A stretch of DNA of 64,000 nucleotides from DATIRA01 sp963766505 (GTDB lineage: Bacteria; Pseudomonadota; Gammaproteobacteria; Steroidobacterales; Steroidobacteraceae). Where the stretch lies: assembly GCA_963766505.1 (NCBI GenBank), contig CAVYAL010000010.1, positions 124,001 through 188,000 on the forward strand. The letters are read 5' to 3'. The translations under genes were made by a program, and so were the position numbers. Positions 53,222-63,086 of this stretch are shown piece by piece. Under the pieces are notes generated by a model. That model was not told where the DNA came from, ran no database searches, and saw only the letters and a list, made by a program, of their open reading frames with translations. The first letter of the stretch is position 1. Every line of letters begins with the position of its first letter.

Positions 53222-54031
53222 CTAGAAGTACTGCCGCCAGTTGCGTTGCTTGTCGCCAAAGGCGATGAAGTGCGGGTTCAGCAGCGTGTCGCGCTCGTTG
53301 TACCGCAGCGCCGCGCCGTCCAGCTTCGTCACCGCTCCGCCGGCGACCTCGAGCACCGCTTGCGCGGCTGCGGTGTCCCACTCCGAGGTCGGGCCGAGCC
53401 GGGGGTAGAAATCCGCGGTCCCCTCGGCCACCAGGCAGAATTTCAGCGCGCTGCCCATCGGGCGCATTTCGCAGGGCCCGATGCGCTCGAGCAGCGCATC
53501 GAGCGAGTCCCCGCGGTGCGAGCGGCTGCCAACGACCACCAGCGGATTCGCAGCGGCTCGCACCGCGATCGGCTCTGGCGCGGAGCCGTCCGCCTGCCGA
53601 TAGGCCCCGTGTCCCTCGGCAGCGTAGTAGGTCAATCCGAGCGCCGGGGCCGAAACGACGCCCAGGACCGGACGATGGTCCCGGATCAGAGCGACGTTGA
53701 CGGTGAACTCGCCGTTGCGATTGATGAATTCCTTGGTGCCGTCCAGCGGGTCTACCAGCCAGAACTGCCCGAGTCCGCGGCGTGCGGCGTAGTCGTGCAG
53801 CTCTGCCGCCTCCTCGGAGAGCACCGGGATCGCCGGTTCGAGCCGCGACAGGCCATGCGAGAGTATCTCGTGCGCCGCGCGGTCGGCCGCGGTCAGCGGG
53901 GAGTCGTCGGCCTTGTATTCCACCTTCTGTGGCGAGGCATAGATCCCGAGGATGGCGGTGCCGGCTTCGCGGACCAGTTCCAGCACCGAAGGTAGCAGGG
54001 CCGCCGGATCGACGTGTACGCGGGTGTTCAA
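53222..54031 (-). CDS. cysQ: 3'(2'),5'-bisphosphate nucleotidase CysQ
   Basis: 269 residues from TTG at 54031 with the site gagga at suitable distance. Inositol-monophosphatase fold; hydrolyses PAP to AMP in sulfur assimilation. Metal motifs: EEAAELHDY, DPLDGTKEFINRNGEFTVNVALI (the WxDPxDGT motif is shown as LVDPLDGTKEF) and WDTAAAQAVLEVAGG. Li+-sensitive family. The start codon is TTG and its first base is shared with the ATG at 54031 of the opposite reading frame. Heads the DUF3301 gene. Divergent from the YrfG-like gene. Confidence 0.94.
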   Translation of the reverse strand: MNTRVHVDPAALLPSVLELVREAGTAILGIYASPQKVEYKADDSPLTAADRAAHEILSHGLSRLEPAIPVLSEEAAELHDYAARRGLGQFWLVDPLDGTKEFINRNGEFTVNVALIRDHRPVLGVVSAPALGLTYYAAEGHGAYRQADGSAPEPIAVRAAANPLVVVGSRSHRGDSLDALLERIGPCEMRPMGSALKFCLVAEGTADFYPRLGPTSEWDTAAAQAVLEVAGGAVTKLDGAALRYNERDTLLNPHFIAFGDKQRNWRQYF

Positions 54032-54102
54032 TGCAGGTTCCTCGGCTGGCCGACCAAACGCCTATCATAGCCGGCCTGCAACGATTCCCGGCGCCGCGCC
54101 CC

Positions 54103-54789
54103 GTGCAATCCCGCTCAGATTCAGCCACGGCCTTTCCGCCCGACTGGGCCCGGATCGACACGGTCTGCCTGGACATGGACGGCACCGTGCTCGACCTGCG
54201 CTTCGACAACATGTTCTGGCTCGAGATGCTGCCGCGCGCCTGGGGAGCTTCGCGCGGGCTGACGCAGCGGGAGGCCTGGGCCGAGCTCAAGCCGCGCTTC
54301 GACGCCCGGCGCGGCACGCTCGAGTGGTATTGCATCGATCACTGGAGCGAGGAACTGGGCCTCGACGTCGCCGCGCTGAAGAGCCGGATGAGCGGTCACG
54401 TGCGCTATCTCCCAGGGGCGCCCGAGTTCCTGGACGCCATCCGTGCAACCGGCCGGCGATTGCTGCTGACGACCAACGCGCACCCGGTCAGCCTGGACAT
54501 CAAGAACCGCCAGACCGGTCTCGCCGGTCATTTCGACGAACTCGTTTCCTCGCACGGCTATGGCGCGCCAAAGGAATCGCCGGTCTTCTGGTCGAGGCTG
54601 CGCGAGTGGCACCACGTGGACCTGAAAACGGCGATGTTCGTGGATGACAGCCCCGCCGTGCTGCGTGCCGCCCGGGAGGCAGGCATCGTCTGGCTGTACC
54701 AGGTGACCCGGCCGGACTCGACGCTGCCGCCGGTCAGTGCCGCCGCAGAGTTCCACGGCATTCGCTCGCTGGCGGAACTCGCGCCCTGA
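54103..54789 (+). CDS. HAD-family nucleotidase (YrfG-like, GMP/IMP)
   Basis: 228 residues from a GTG at 54103. An ATG at 54031 would start on the base that begins cysQ, so the later GTG is preferred; a TATCAT at about 54063 could be the -10 box. HAD motifs: DTVCLDMDGTVLDLRFDNMFW (motif I LDMDGT), LLTTNAHPVSLDIKN (motif II), ALK-like lysine in PKESPVFW (motif III), FVDDSPAVLRAAREAG (motif IV). The pattern RFDNMFWLEMLP with HWSEELGLD follows E. coli YrfG, a GMP/IMP nucleotidase. Ends 9 bp before the rhlB stop (convergent). Confidence 0.88.
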   Translation: MQSRSDSATAFPPDWARIDTVCLDMDGTVLDLRFDNMFWLEMLPRAWGASRGLTQREAWAELKPRFDARRGTLEWYCIDHWSEELGLDVAALKSRMSGHVRYLPGAPEFLDAIRATGRRLLLTTNAHPVSLDIKNRQTGLAGHFDELVSSHGYGAPKESPVFWSRLREWHHVDLKTAMFVDDSPAVLRAAREAGIVWLYQVTRPDSTLPPVSAAAEFHGIRSLAELAP

Positions 54790-54798
54790 GGCTGGCGA

Positions 54799-56283
54799 TC
54801 AGCCCTCGGCTGGAGGCGGCGGCTGGTCCGGTGTGCCCTTCGCGCCGGAGGACTTCCTGCGCCGTCGTCGTCGCTTGGCAGGAGCCTTGGATGCGGTTTC
54901 CCCGGTGTCGCTGCCCGAATCGGCCTTCTGCGGCTCTGTGGCGGCGGGTCCGGCCGGTCTGGCCGAGGACTGCGGGCCCGGACGCGAGGAGCCTCGCCTC
55001 GGGCCACGGTCGCGGCCCCGCGTGGCCCCGCGCTCCCCGGGCCGGTCGCGGCGCCCCCCCGGGCCGCCACGGGACGGACCCCTGCGCTCGCGAGGCGGTA
55101 TCGTGACCTCGGCGGCCAGCAGTTCCTCGGTGACCGGCGCCACCGGGATTTTCTGCGAGATGTAGTCCTCGATGTCCGGCAGCGAGGCCACGTAGTCCTC
55201 GCAACCGAGGCTGATGGCCTCGCCCTCGGCGCCGGCCCGCGCGGTCCGGCCGATCCGGTGGACGTAGTCCTCGGGGTCCTGCGGCAGGTCGTAGTTGAAG
55301 ACGTGGCTGACGTCCGGAATGTGCAGTCCGCGCGAGGCCACGTCGGTGCCGATCAGGATCGCGAGCTCGCCGCGATGAAAATCCTGCAGCATGCGCAGCC
55401 GCTTGCGCTGCGGGACGTCGCCGGATATCGCCTCGGCATTGAACCCGTTGGCGCGGAGCAGGTTCGCCAGATGGTCCGCCGCGGTGCGCCGGTTGACGAA
55501 GATCATCGTCCGCGTCGGGTCCATCGAGCGCAGCAGGCCCACCAGCAGTCGCGGCTTCTCGTCCATCGAGGGGAAGTACATGACCTGCCGGACACGATCC
55601 ACGGTCAGCTTCTCGGGCTCGATCTGCACCAGCTCCGGGTCGTTCATGTGCTCGAACGCGAGTTCCAGCACGCGCTGGGACAGCGTCGCGGAAAAAAGCA
55701 TGTTGAGGCGCTCGCCCGGTGCCGGCAGCCGCCGCAGGATGTAGCGGATGTCGCTGATGAAGCCGAGGTCGAACATCCGGTCCGCCTCGTCGAGCACCAG
55801 CACCTGAACCGAGTTCAGGTCGATGACGCGCTGCTTGTAGAAATCGATCAGCCGGCCGGGCGTGCCCATCAGCACGTCCACGCCCTGCTCGAGTTCGCGC
55901 CGCTGCTTCTCGTAGTCCACTCCGCCGAACGCCAGCCCGAGGCTGAGGCCCGTGTACTGGCCGAGGATCTCGGCGTCGTGGTGGATCTGCACGGCCAGCT
56001 CGCGGGTGGGCGCGATGATCAGCGCGCGCGGGGCGTTGGTCCGGCGCGATGGCGGCACCTCGCGGCGCAGCAGCGCCGCGTACAGCGCGATCAGGAACGC
56101 GGCGGTCTTGCCGGTCCCGGTCTGGGCCTGTCCGGCGATGTCGAAGCCCGCGAGGGCCTTCGGCAGCGTCTGGGCCTGGATCGGGGTGCAACGCTCGAAC
56201 CCGGTGTCCGCGATTCCGCGCGCCAGGGCCTCGGGCAGGTGCAGGTTGGTGAAGGAGACTTCTGTGAGGTGGGTTTCAGACAT
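54799..56283 (-). CDS. rhlB: ATP-dependent RNA helicase RhlB
   Basis: 494 residues from the ATG at 56283. DEAD-box motifs: Q motif FERCTPIQAQTLP, motif I AQTGTGKTAAF, Ia APTRELAVQI, motif II VLDEADRMFD, motif III FSATLSQR, motif IV-VI IFVNRRTAADHL, GTDVASRGLHIP and YVHRIGRTARAG. The C-terminal 100 residues are Arg/Gly/Pro/Ala-rich and disordered, typical of RhlB (degradosome). Divergent from trxA-rho, as in E. coli, which supports the name. The Pro/Arg-rich tail is longer than in E. coli. Confidence 0.95.
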   Translation of the reverse strand: MSETHLTEVSFTNLHLPEALARGIADTGFERCTPIQAQTLPKALAGFDIAGQAQTGTGKTAAFLIALYAALLRREVPPSRRTNAPRALIIAPTRELAVQIHHDAEILGQYTGLSLGLAFGGVDYEKQRRELEQGVDVLMGTPGRLIDFYKQRVIDLNSVQVLVLDEADRMFDLGFISDIRYILRRLPAPGERLNMLFSATLSQRVLELAFEHMNDPELVQIEPEKLTVDRVRQVMYFPSMDEKPRLLVGLLRSMDPTRTMIFVNRRTAADHLANLLRANGFNAEAISGDVPQRKRLRMLQDFHRGELAILIGTDVASRGLHIPDVSHVFNYDLPQDPEDYVHRIGRTARAGAEGEAISLGCEDYVASLPDIEDYISQKIPVAPVTEELLAAEVTIPPRERRGPSRGGPGGRRDRPGERGATRGRDRGPRRGSSRPGPQSSARPAGPAATEPQKADSGSDTGETASKAPAKRRRRRRKSSGAKGTPDQPPPPAEG

Positions 56284-56582
56284 CAGTTGGGTAGCCGCAT
56301 TCGGCGGTCTTGCAAATTGCTCCAAAGCGGGTTGAAATACACGCCTGAACGCGGATCAATCCGCTCCCGCCAGAAGTGAACGCCGTCCCGTCGGGTACCG
56401 AAGCCCGACTTTCCGAGCCGGCGCACCGGGATTCCAGAATTCAGGGTACTTATCAGCAATCCAGGTAGTTTGCCTCAGTCGGAACGCGCCGTCACTCGAT
56501 ATCCCGCGCAGTTTCCTCATCAACCCATCCCCGACGACACCCCATACCCAAACACTCTAGACGCCAGCGGAGGTAGTCTCTG
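56284..56582. other. Divergent rhlB / trxA intergenic region (299 bp)
   Basis: No coding frame stands out. It should hold the divergent promoters for rhlB (minus) and trxA-rho (plus), but I find no convincing pair of hexamers. A short hairpin, gtcggg / cccgac (56390-56395, 56404-56409), and a near-palindrome gcggatcaatccgc (56351-56364) could be control elements. The E. coli rho leader is known to be long and regulated. Confidence 0.5.
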
Positions 56583-56909
56583 GTGAGCCAGCAGATCGTT
56601 CATGTCACCGATTCGAGCTTCGAGCAGGACGTGCTCAAGGCCGAGCAGCCCGTGCTGCTCGATTTCTGGGCCGAATGGTGCGGCCCCTGCAAGATGATCG
56701 CCCCGATTCTCGACGAGGTCGCCGCGGAGTATGCCGGCCGGCTGGTCGTCGCCAAGATGAACGTGGACGAGAATCCGCGCACGCCGATGCAGTTCAACGT
56801 CAGGGGAATCCCGACGTTGATCCTGTTCAAGAACGGTCAGGCTGAGGGTCAGAAGATCGGCGCGGTCCGCAAGGCCGACGTAGCCGCCTTTCTCGACAGC
56901 AAGCTGTGA
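56583..56909 (+). CDS. trxA: Thioredoxin 1
   Basis: 108 residues, GTG start at 56583 with the site cggagg. Active site WCGPC (Cys33, Cys36), cis-proline in GIPTLILF and the conserved DVDENP region as MNVDENPRT. Canonical cytoplasmic thioredoxin of 108 residues. Reduces disulfides of ribonucleotide reductase and others. First gene of the trxA-rho unit, as in E. coli. Confidence 0.97.
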   Translation: MSQQIVHVTDSSFEQDVLKAEQPVLLDFWAEWCGPCKMIAPILDEVAAEYAGRLVVAKMNVDENPRTPMQFNVRGIPTLILFKNGQAEGQKIGAVRKADVAAFLDSKL

Positions 56910-57099
56910 GAGGCCCCCCCGTGAGAGGCTACCTCGGCAACCAGGGACGAGGCCGGTCCGGAAAGCGAGGACGCGGCGGGGCGGCGGCCAGGACGGCAAC
57001 CGTGGGCCGCGCCAGGACGAGCTGCCTCAGGACGACTTCCATGACGGCGAGGACCTCGACGTCATCAGCCCGGCCGAGCTCGAGGCCAGCCGCCGCTCG
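56910..57099 (+). other. R/G-rich, protein-like stretch before rho (possible missing N-terminus)
   Basis: In frame with rho but lacking a start, this reads RKARTRRGGGQDGN, then GPRQDELPQDDFHDGEDLDVISPAELEASRRS directly before MNLSELK. Arg/Gly and acidic low-complexity like this is the N-terminal extension seen in Rho of some proteobacteria. A TAG at 56881 closes the frame upstream. A seven-C tract at 56914 and GC-rich runs could hide a base error. No ribosome site suits either reading. Confidence 0.35.
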
Positions 57100-58356
<1,257 letters not shown>

Positions 58357-58367
58357 GAGCAGCCCGC

Positions 58368-58389
58368 GGGGCCCGGCGACGCGGGCCCC
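58368..58389 (+). terminator. GC-rich hairpin after rho
   Basis: 8-bp stem ggggcccg / cgggcccc with a 6-nt loop (58368-58375, 58382-58389), 11 bp after the rho stop. No T-run follows, so it is a plausible but not a textbook terminator. Confidence 0.4.
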
Positions 58390-58423
58390 GGCGACCGGGG
58401 GCCGGCGGCTCGCCCGGTTCCAG

Positions 58424-59338
58424 ATGCACCCAGCAAACCTCAAGGGCATCCTCGCGATGACGCTGGCCGTGGCCGCATTCGCGGCCATGGATGCGCAGCT
58501 CAAGCTGCTCGCAGCCCACTATCCCCCGATGCAGGTGAGCTTCCTGCGTGGCGCGACCTCGCTGCCGTTCATACTGCTGCCGTTGCTGCTGCGGGGCCGG
58601 CTCGGACGGCTGCGCCCGGTGAACCTGCCGCTGCATGCGCTGCGCGGCGTGCTCGCGGTGCTGATGCTCACGAGCTTCGTCTATGCGGTGCGCGAGTCCT
58701 CGCTGGCCGTCACCTACTCGATATTCATGTTCGCTCCGCTGCTGATCGTGGCGCTGTCGATTCCGTTTCTCGGCGAGCGCGTCAGCCGCGCGCAATGGGT
58801 GGCGATCGCGGTAGGGCTGGCTGGCGTGCTGCTGATGCTGCGCCCCCGGGGCGGGCAGTGGGTGTCCACCGCGTCGCTTGCCGCGGTCGTCGCGATGAGC
58901 TGCTATGCGCTGGCCGCAGTGAGCCTTAGGCTGCTCGCGCGCACGGACACGACCGAGAGCATGGTGTTTTCCTTCACCGCCGCACTTGCAGTCGGCGCCG
59001 GGTTGCTGGCATTGCCGCTCTGGCAGGACCTGCGACTCGAGCATGGCTGGCTGTTGCTCGGCGTCGGCCTGACAGGGACGCTCGGGCAGCAACTGATCAC
59101 CGAGGCGTTCCGCGCGGCGCCGGCTTCGGTCGTGGCGCCGTTCGAGTACACGGCGTTGATCTGGGGCGTCGGGCTGGACCTCGTGATCTGGAACGTGCTG
59201 CCGGACGGAGTGACGGTGCTCGGCGGCGCGATCGTAGCCGGCGCGGGACTGTACCTTCTGGCTCGGGAGCGTCGCGTCGCATCGGCAGTGAGCCGGTGCC
59301 TCACGGTCCCCGGCCCGGCCCGCAGCGGGTTATGCTAG
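58424..59338 (+). CDS. EamA / DMT-superfamily transporter
   Basis: 304 residues, ten predicted membrane helices in two EamA repeats, about 8-140 and 150-285. First repeat: ILAMTLAVAAFAAMDAQLKLLAAHYPPMQVSFLRG and SIFMFAPLLIVALSIPFLGERVSRAQWVAIAVGLAGVLLML; second: VVAPFEYTALIWGVGLDLVIWNVLPDGVTVLGGAIVAGAGLYLL. Inner-membrane exporter or importer of small metabolites; substrate unknown. Start ATG at 58424. Between rho and the lipoprotein gene, probably its own unit. Confidence 0.88.
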   Translation: MHPANLKGILAMTLAVAAFAAMDAQLKLLAAHYPPMQVSFLRGATSLPFILLPLLLRGRLGRLRPVNLPLHALRGVLAVLMLTSFVYAVRESSLAVTYSIFMFAPLLIVALSIPFLGERVSRAQWVAIAVGLAGVLLMLRPRGGQWVSTASLAAVVAMSCYALAAVSLRLLARTDTTESMVFSFTAALAVGAGLLALPLWQDLRLEHGWLLLGVGLTGTLGQQLITEAFRAAPASVVAPFEYTALIWGVGLDLVIWNVLPDGVTVLGGAIVAGAGLYLLARERRVASAVSRCLTVPGPARSGLC

Positions 59339-59365
59339 CGGTCGGATCCCGACGGGAAGACGTGA

Positions 59366-59854
59366 GTGCCTGCCATCAGGAATCTGCTGCTGCTGCTGGT
59401 CGCTGGTCTCGCGGGCTGCTCCTCGACGGCCCCCGTGCTGCGTTACAACGGTGTCGGTGCGGTGGCGTTCGGCGGATCGCTCGCGGAGACCGAGGTTCTG
59501 CTCGGCGAGAGCGCGAGGGGACAACTCACCGGCGCCGCATGCCAGTTCATCGAGTTCGACGCGCTGCCCGGCCTGCGTTTCATGGTCGAGGACGGCGTGA
59601 TCACCCGGGCGGACTGTGGCCCGGGTGTCCGTACCGAACTCGGTGTGCAGGTCGGCGACACGATGGATTCTGTCGTGCGTCTGTATCCGGACGTGTTGAT
59701 TCGCAACCACGACGGGGCCTTCGATGGTGTCTACCTGCTGTTTCCGGCAGGGGACGGGCGGCACGCCATCATCATGGAGTCGGTGGGCAACAAGATCGTG
59801 TCGATCCGCGCCGGTGTCGAGCCCTCGGTCGGCTACGTGGACGGCTGCCGCTGA
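59366..59854 (+). CDS. Hypothetical lipoprotein
   Basis: 162 residues from GTG 59366 with gggaaga upstream. Signal peptide with lipobox LAGC (residue 18). Mature part with VGAVAFGGSLAETEVLL, CQFIEFDALPGLRFMVEDGVITRADCG and VGDTMDSVVRLYPDVLIRNHDG, a beta-rich pattern with two cysteines. Function unknown. The 3' end overlaps the convergent purD by 22 bp. Confidence 0.8.
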   Translation: MPAIRNLLLLLVAGLAGCSSTAPVLRYNGVGAVAFGGSLAETEVLLGESARGQLTGAACQFIEFDALPGLRFMVEDGVITRADCGPGVRTELGVQVGDTMDSVVRLYPDVLIRNHDGAFDGVYLLFPAGDGRHAIIMESVGNKIVSIRAGVEPSVGYVDGCR

Positions 59855-61146
59855 GACTGTGCGTCTGAGCCCTCACGGGCCACCGCGCGATGGCCGATGT
59901 CCCGCCGGAACTGCATGCCATCCCAGCAGATCGCGCTCACCAGCGCGTAGGCCTGCCGCCGGGCCTCGCCCACCGTGTCACCGAGCCCGACTGCACAAAG
60001 TACCCGGCCGCCGCTGGTGACGATTTCGTCGCCGCGCCGCGCCGTGCCCGCATGGAATACCTTGCCGTCGCCTGTCGCCACGTCATCGAGCCCGTGGATC
60101 ACGTCGCCCTTGCGCACGCTGTCGGGGTAGCCTTCCGCGGCCAGCACGACGCCGACGGCGGCCCGCGGATCCCAGTCCACGCGGGCTTCGGCGAGGCGCC
60201 CGTCCAGCGCGGCGTCGCAGAGCTCGGTCAGGTCCGAGCGCATCCGCGCGAGGATGGGCTGGGTCTCGGGGTCGCCGAAGCGGCAATTGAACTCGAGCAC
60301 CTTCGGCTGGCCGTCCGCTGAGATCATCAGCCCGGCGTACAGGAAACCGACGTACGGCGCGTTTTCGTCCGCCAGCGCGCGCACCGTCGGCAGCATCACC
60401 TGCTGCATGATGCGCTCGTGCACCTGCGGACTGACGACCGGCGCCGGGGAGTATGCGCCCATGCCGCCGGTGTTCGGGCCCGCATCCCCGTCGAGCAACC
60501 GCTTGTGGTCCTGCGAGGTCGCCAGCGGCAGCACGTGCTGGCCGTCGACCATCGCGATGAAGCTCGCTTCCTCGCCCTCCAGGAATTCCTCCACGACGAC
60601 CCGTTCGCCAGCGGGGCCGAAGCGGCCCTCGAACATCGCCTCCGCAGCCTCGATCGCCTCGGCGTGGCTCGCGCAGATCAGCACGCCCTTGCCCGAGGCC
60701 AGTCCGTCGGCCTTCACCACCAGCGGCGTCGGCTGGCGCCGGACCCACTGCGGGTCGAAGTCCTGGCGCGTGAACGTCGCGTAGGCGGCGGTCGGGATGC
60801 CGTGCCTGGCGAGAAAGTCCTTCGTATAGGTCTTCGATCCCTCCAGCTGCGCGGCTTCCCGGCTGGGCCCGAAGCAGCGCAGGCCCGCGGCGCTGAACTC
60901 GTCCGAGATTCCGAGCACCAGTGGCGCCTCGGGACCGACGATCGTCAGGTCCACGGCGTGCTCCCGGGCGAAACGCAGCAGTGACGGGATGTCGTCAGAC
61001 GCGATGTCGACGTTGCAGCAGCGCGGCTCGCGCTCGGTGCCTGCGTTGCCCGGCGCGACGAAGACCTCGGTCACGCGCGGCGAGCGGGCAACGCACCAGG
61101 CCAGCGCGTGCTCACGGCCACCGGAGCCGATGATCAGGACTTTCAT
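59833..61146 (-). CDS. purD: Phosphoribosylamine-glycine ligase (GAR synthetase)
   Basis: 437 residues, start ATG at 61146. Second step of purine synthesis: ligates glycine to phosphoribosylamine using ATP, an ATP-grasp enzyme. Blocks: KVLIIGSGGREHALAW, VAPGNAGTE, KTYTKDFLARHGIPTAAYATF, ADGLASGKGVLI, VVVEEFLEGEEASFIAMVDG, LEFNCRFGDPETQPILAR. Follows purH after 25 bp; last gene of dusB-fis-purH-purD. Cytosolic. Confidence 0.97.
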   Translation of the reverse strand: MKVLIIGSGGREHALAWCVARSPRVTEVFVAPGNAGTEREPRCCNVDIASDDIPSLLRFAREHAVDLTIVGPEAPLVLGISDEFSAAGLRCFGPSREAAQLEGSKTYTKDFLARHGIPTAAYATFTRQDFDPQWVRRQPTPLVVKADGLASGKGVLICASHAEAIEAAEAMFEGRFGPAGERVVVEEFLEGEEASFIAMVDGQHVLPLATSQDHKRLLDGDAGPNTGGMGAYSPAPVVSPQVHERIMQQVMLPTVRALADENAPYVGFLYAGLMISADGQPKVLEFNCRFGDPETQPILARMRSDLTELCDAALDGRLAEARVDWDPRAAVGVVLAAEGYPDSVRKGDVIHGLDDVATGDGKVFHAGTARRGDEIVTSGGRVLCAVGLGDTVGEARRQAYALVSAICWDGMQFRRDIGHRAVAREGSDAQSQRQPST

Positions 61147-61171
61147 TTCGGTACCTCGGCGTTCAGCGGCA

Positions 61172-62734
61172 TCAGTGGCGGAAGTGCCGCATGCCCGTGA
61201 ACACCATCGCGATGCCGTGTTCGTCGGCGGCTGCGATGACCTCGGCGTCGCGCTTGGAGCCGCCGGGCTGAATCACGGCGCCGATGCCGTGCTCGACCGC
61301 TGCGTCGAGCCCGTCGCGGAACGGGAAGAACGCGTCGGAGGCCATGACCGCACCCTGCGTGTCGAGCCCTGCGTCGGCAGCCTTCATGGCCGCGATGCGG
61401 GTCGAGACGACGCGGCTCATCTGGCCTGCACCGATGCCGACGGTGAGTCCGGCGCGGGCGAACACGATGGCGTTCGACTTGACGTACTTGCAGACCTGCC
61501 AGGCGAACAGCAGGTCGGCGAACTCGGCATCGGTCGGCTCGCGACGTGTGACGACCTGCAGTTCGCCGCGCGCGACGGTGCCGGCATCGCGGGTCTGGAT
61601 CAGCAGGCCACCGTTCACGCTGCGTAGCTCGAGTCGCGAATTGCTCGGCGCGAGGCCACCGGTCACCAGCAGCCGCAGGTTTTCCTTCTTGGCGCAGTCT
61701 TCTCGTGCCGGCGCATCCACGCTTGGTGCGATGATGACTTCGACGAACTGCCGCTCGAGGATGGCCCGTGCCGTGTCGCGATCGAGCGGCCGGTTGATCG
61801 CGATGATGCCGCCGAAGGCCGAGGTGGGATCGGTGCGGAACGCGCGATCGTACGCCTCGAGCGTCGTTTCCGCGACCGCCACGCCGCAGGGATTGGCGTG
61901 CTTCACTATCACGCAGGCCGGCCGCTCGAACTGCCGGACGCACTCCAGCGCCGTGTCCGCATCGGCAAGGTTGTTGTAGGAGAGTTCCTTTCCCTGCAGC
62001 TGCGACGCCGATCCGAGGCCCGCGCCCTGCACGTCGCTCGCGACGTAGAAAGCTGCCTTCTGGTGCGGATTTTCCCCGTAGCGCAGGTCCATGCGCTTGC
62101 GGAACTGCAGCGACAGCAGCTCCGGAAACTCGCCAACCGAGGGACGCGCCGCCCGGTCCAGGTACGCGGCCACTGCCGCGTCGTACTGTGCGGTGTGGGC
62201 GTAGGCCTTGGTCGCCAGTCGCAGCCGCATCTCGTCCGGGATGCCGCCACCACCACGGTCCATCTCCGCGATCACGGTGCCGTAGTCGAGCGGGTCGACC
62301 AAGACCGTCACGCGGTCATGGTTCTTCGCCGCGGCGCGCACCATCGCGGGTCCGCCGATGTCTATGTTCTCGACGGCCTCCTCGAAGCTGCAGCCGGGCC
62401 GCGCGATCGTCGCGGCGAACGGGTACAGGTTGACGGCCACCAGGTCTATCGGTTCGATGCCGTGCTCCCGCATCACCTCCTCGTCCCTGGCGCGGCGGCC
62501 GAGCAGGCCGCCGTGGATCGTCGGGTGCAGCGTCTTGACGCGCCCGTCCATGATCTCCGGGAAGCCCGTCACTGCGGACACGTCGGTTACTTCGATGCCG
62601 TCGGCACGGAGCATCGATGCCGTGCCGCCGGTGGAGAGCAGCGCGACGCCGCGTTCGCGCAGCGCCCTGGCGAATTCGAGCAGTCCTTCCTTGTTCGAGA
62701 CGCTGAGCAGCGCGCGCCTGATCGGTGGATTCAC
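61172..62734 (-). CDS. purH: Bifunctional AICAR transformylase / IMP cyclohydrolase
   Basis: 520 residues from a GTG at 62734. The final two steps of purine synthesis. N-terminal IMP cyclohydrolase (MGS-like): RRALLSVSNKEGLLEFARAL, GGTASMLRADGIEV, GFPEIMDGRVKTLHPTIHGGLL; C-terminal AICAR transformylase: LRYGENPHQKAAFY, KHANPCGVAV, SNAIVFARAGLTVGIGAGQMSRV, SDAFFPFRDGLD. Length matches PurH (about 525). 9 bp after fis, 25 bp before purD. Regulated, presumably, with the growth-linked fis operon. Confidence 0.97.
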   Translation of the reverse strand: MNPPIRRALLSVSNKEGLLEFARALRERGVALLSTGGTASMLRADGIEVTDVSAVTGFPEIMDGRVKTLHPTIHGGLLGRRARDEEVMREHGIEPIDLVAVNLYPFAATIARPGCSFEEAVENIDIGGPAMVRAAAKNHDRVTVLVDPLDYGTVIAEMDRGGGGIPDEMRLRLATKAYAHTAQYDAAVAAYLDRAARPSVGEFPELLSLQFRKRMDLRYGENPHQKAAFYVASDVQGAGLGSASQLQGKELSYNNLADADTALECVRQFERPACVIVKHANPCGVAVAETTLEAYDRAFRTDPTSAFGGIIAINRPLDRDTARAILERQFVEVIIAPSVDAPAREDCAKKENLRLLVTGGLAPSNSRLELRSVNGGLLIQTRDAGTVARGELQVVTRREPTDAEFADLLFAWQVCKYVKSNAIVFARAGLTVGIGAGQMSRVVSTRIAAMKAADAGLDTQGAVMASDAFFPFRDGLDAAVEHGIGAVIQPGGSKRDAEVIAAADEHGIAMVFTGMRHFRH

Positions 62735-62743
62735 GCTCGGTCC

Positions 62744-63043
62744 TCAGTCCGCGGAGATGCCGTATTCCTTGAGTTTCTTGCGCAGCGTGCCGCGATTGAT
62801 GCCGAGTATGTCGGCGGCACGGCTCTGGTTTCCGTCGGTGTAGTCGAGTACCGCGCGGAACAGCGGTTCCTCGACCTCCCGCAGCACGAGCTCGTAGAGG
62901 TGCCCCGGGCGGTGACCGTTCAGGCTCGTGAAGTAGTTCTCGAGTGCTGTCTCGGTCTGGGTCCTGAGCGTGATGTTCCGCCCTGCTGTCGCGCCGGCGG
63001 ACTTCTGGTCGCGGCGGCTCCTGCTCTTCTTGCGTATTGCCAT
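62744..63043 (-). CDS. fis: DNA-binding protein Fis
   Basis: 99 residues from the ATG at 63043, one more than E. coli Fis. N-terminal basic stretch, then the dimerisation helices FTSLNGHRPGHLYELVLREVEEPLFRAVLDYTD and the C-terminal helix-turn-helix NQSRAADILGINRGTLRKKLKEYGI. A nucleoid-associated regulator of rRNA and growth-phase genes. Follows dusB by 43 bp as in E. coli. The ancestral NtrC-type HTH is conserved. Confidence 0.97.
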   Translation of the reverse strand: MAIRKKSRSRRDQKSAGATAGRNITLRTQTETALENYFTSLNGHRPGHLYELVLREVEEPLFRAVLDYTDGNQSRAADILGINRGTLRKKLKEYGISAD

Positions 63044-63086
63044 CAGAAAATATCCCCGGCCAATCGGGCCCGCTGCCCGCTGCCGC

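Noticed and set aside
54031..54102. N-terminal extension of the YrfG-like protein from ATG 54031
   Set aside because: Would share its first base with the cysQ start on the other strand and puts 24 residues without homology before a good GTG start at 54103.
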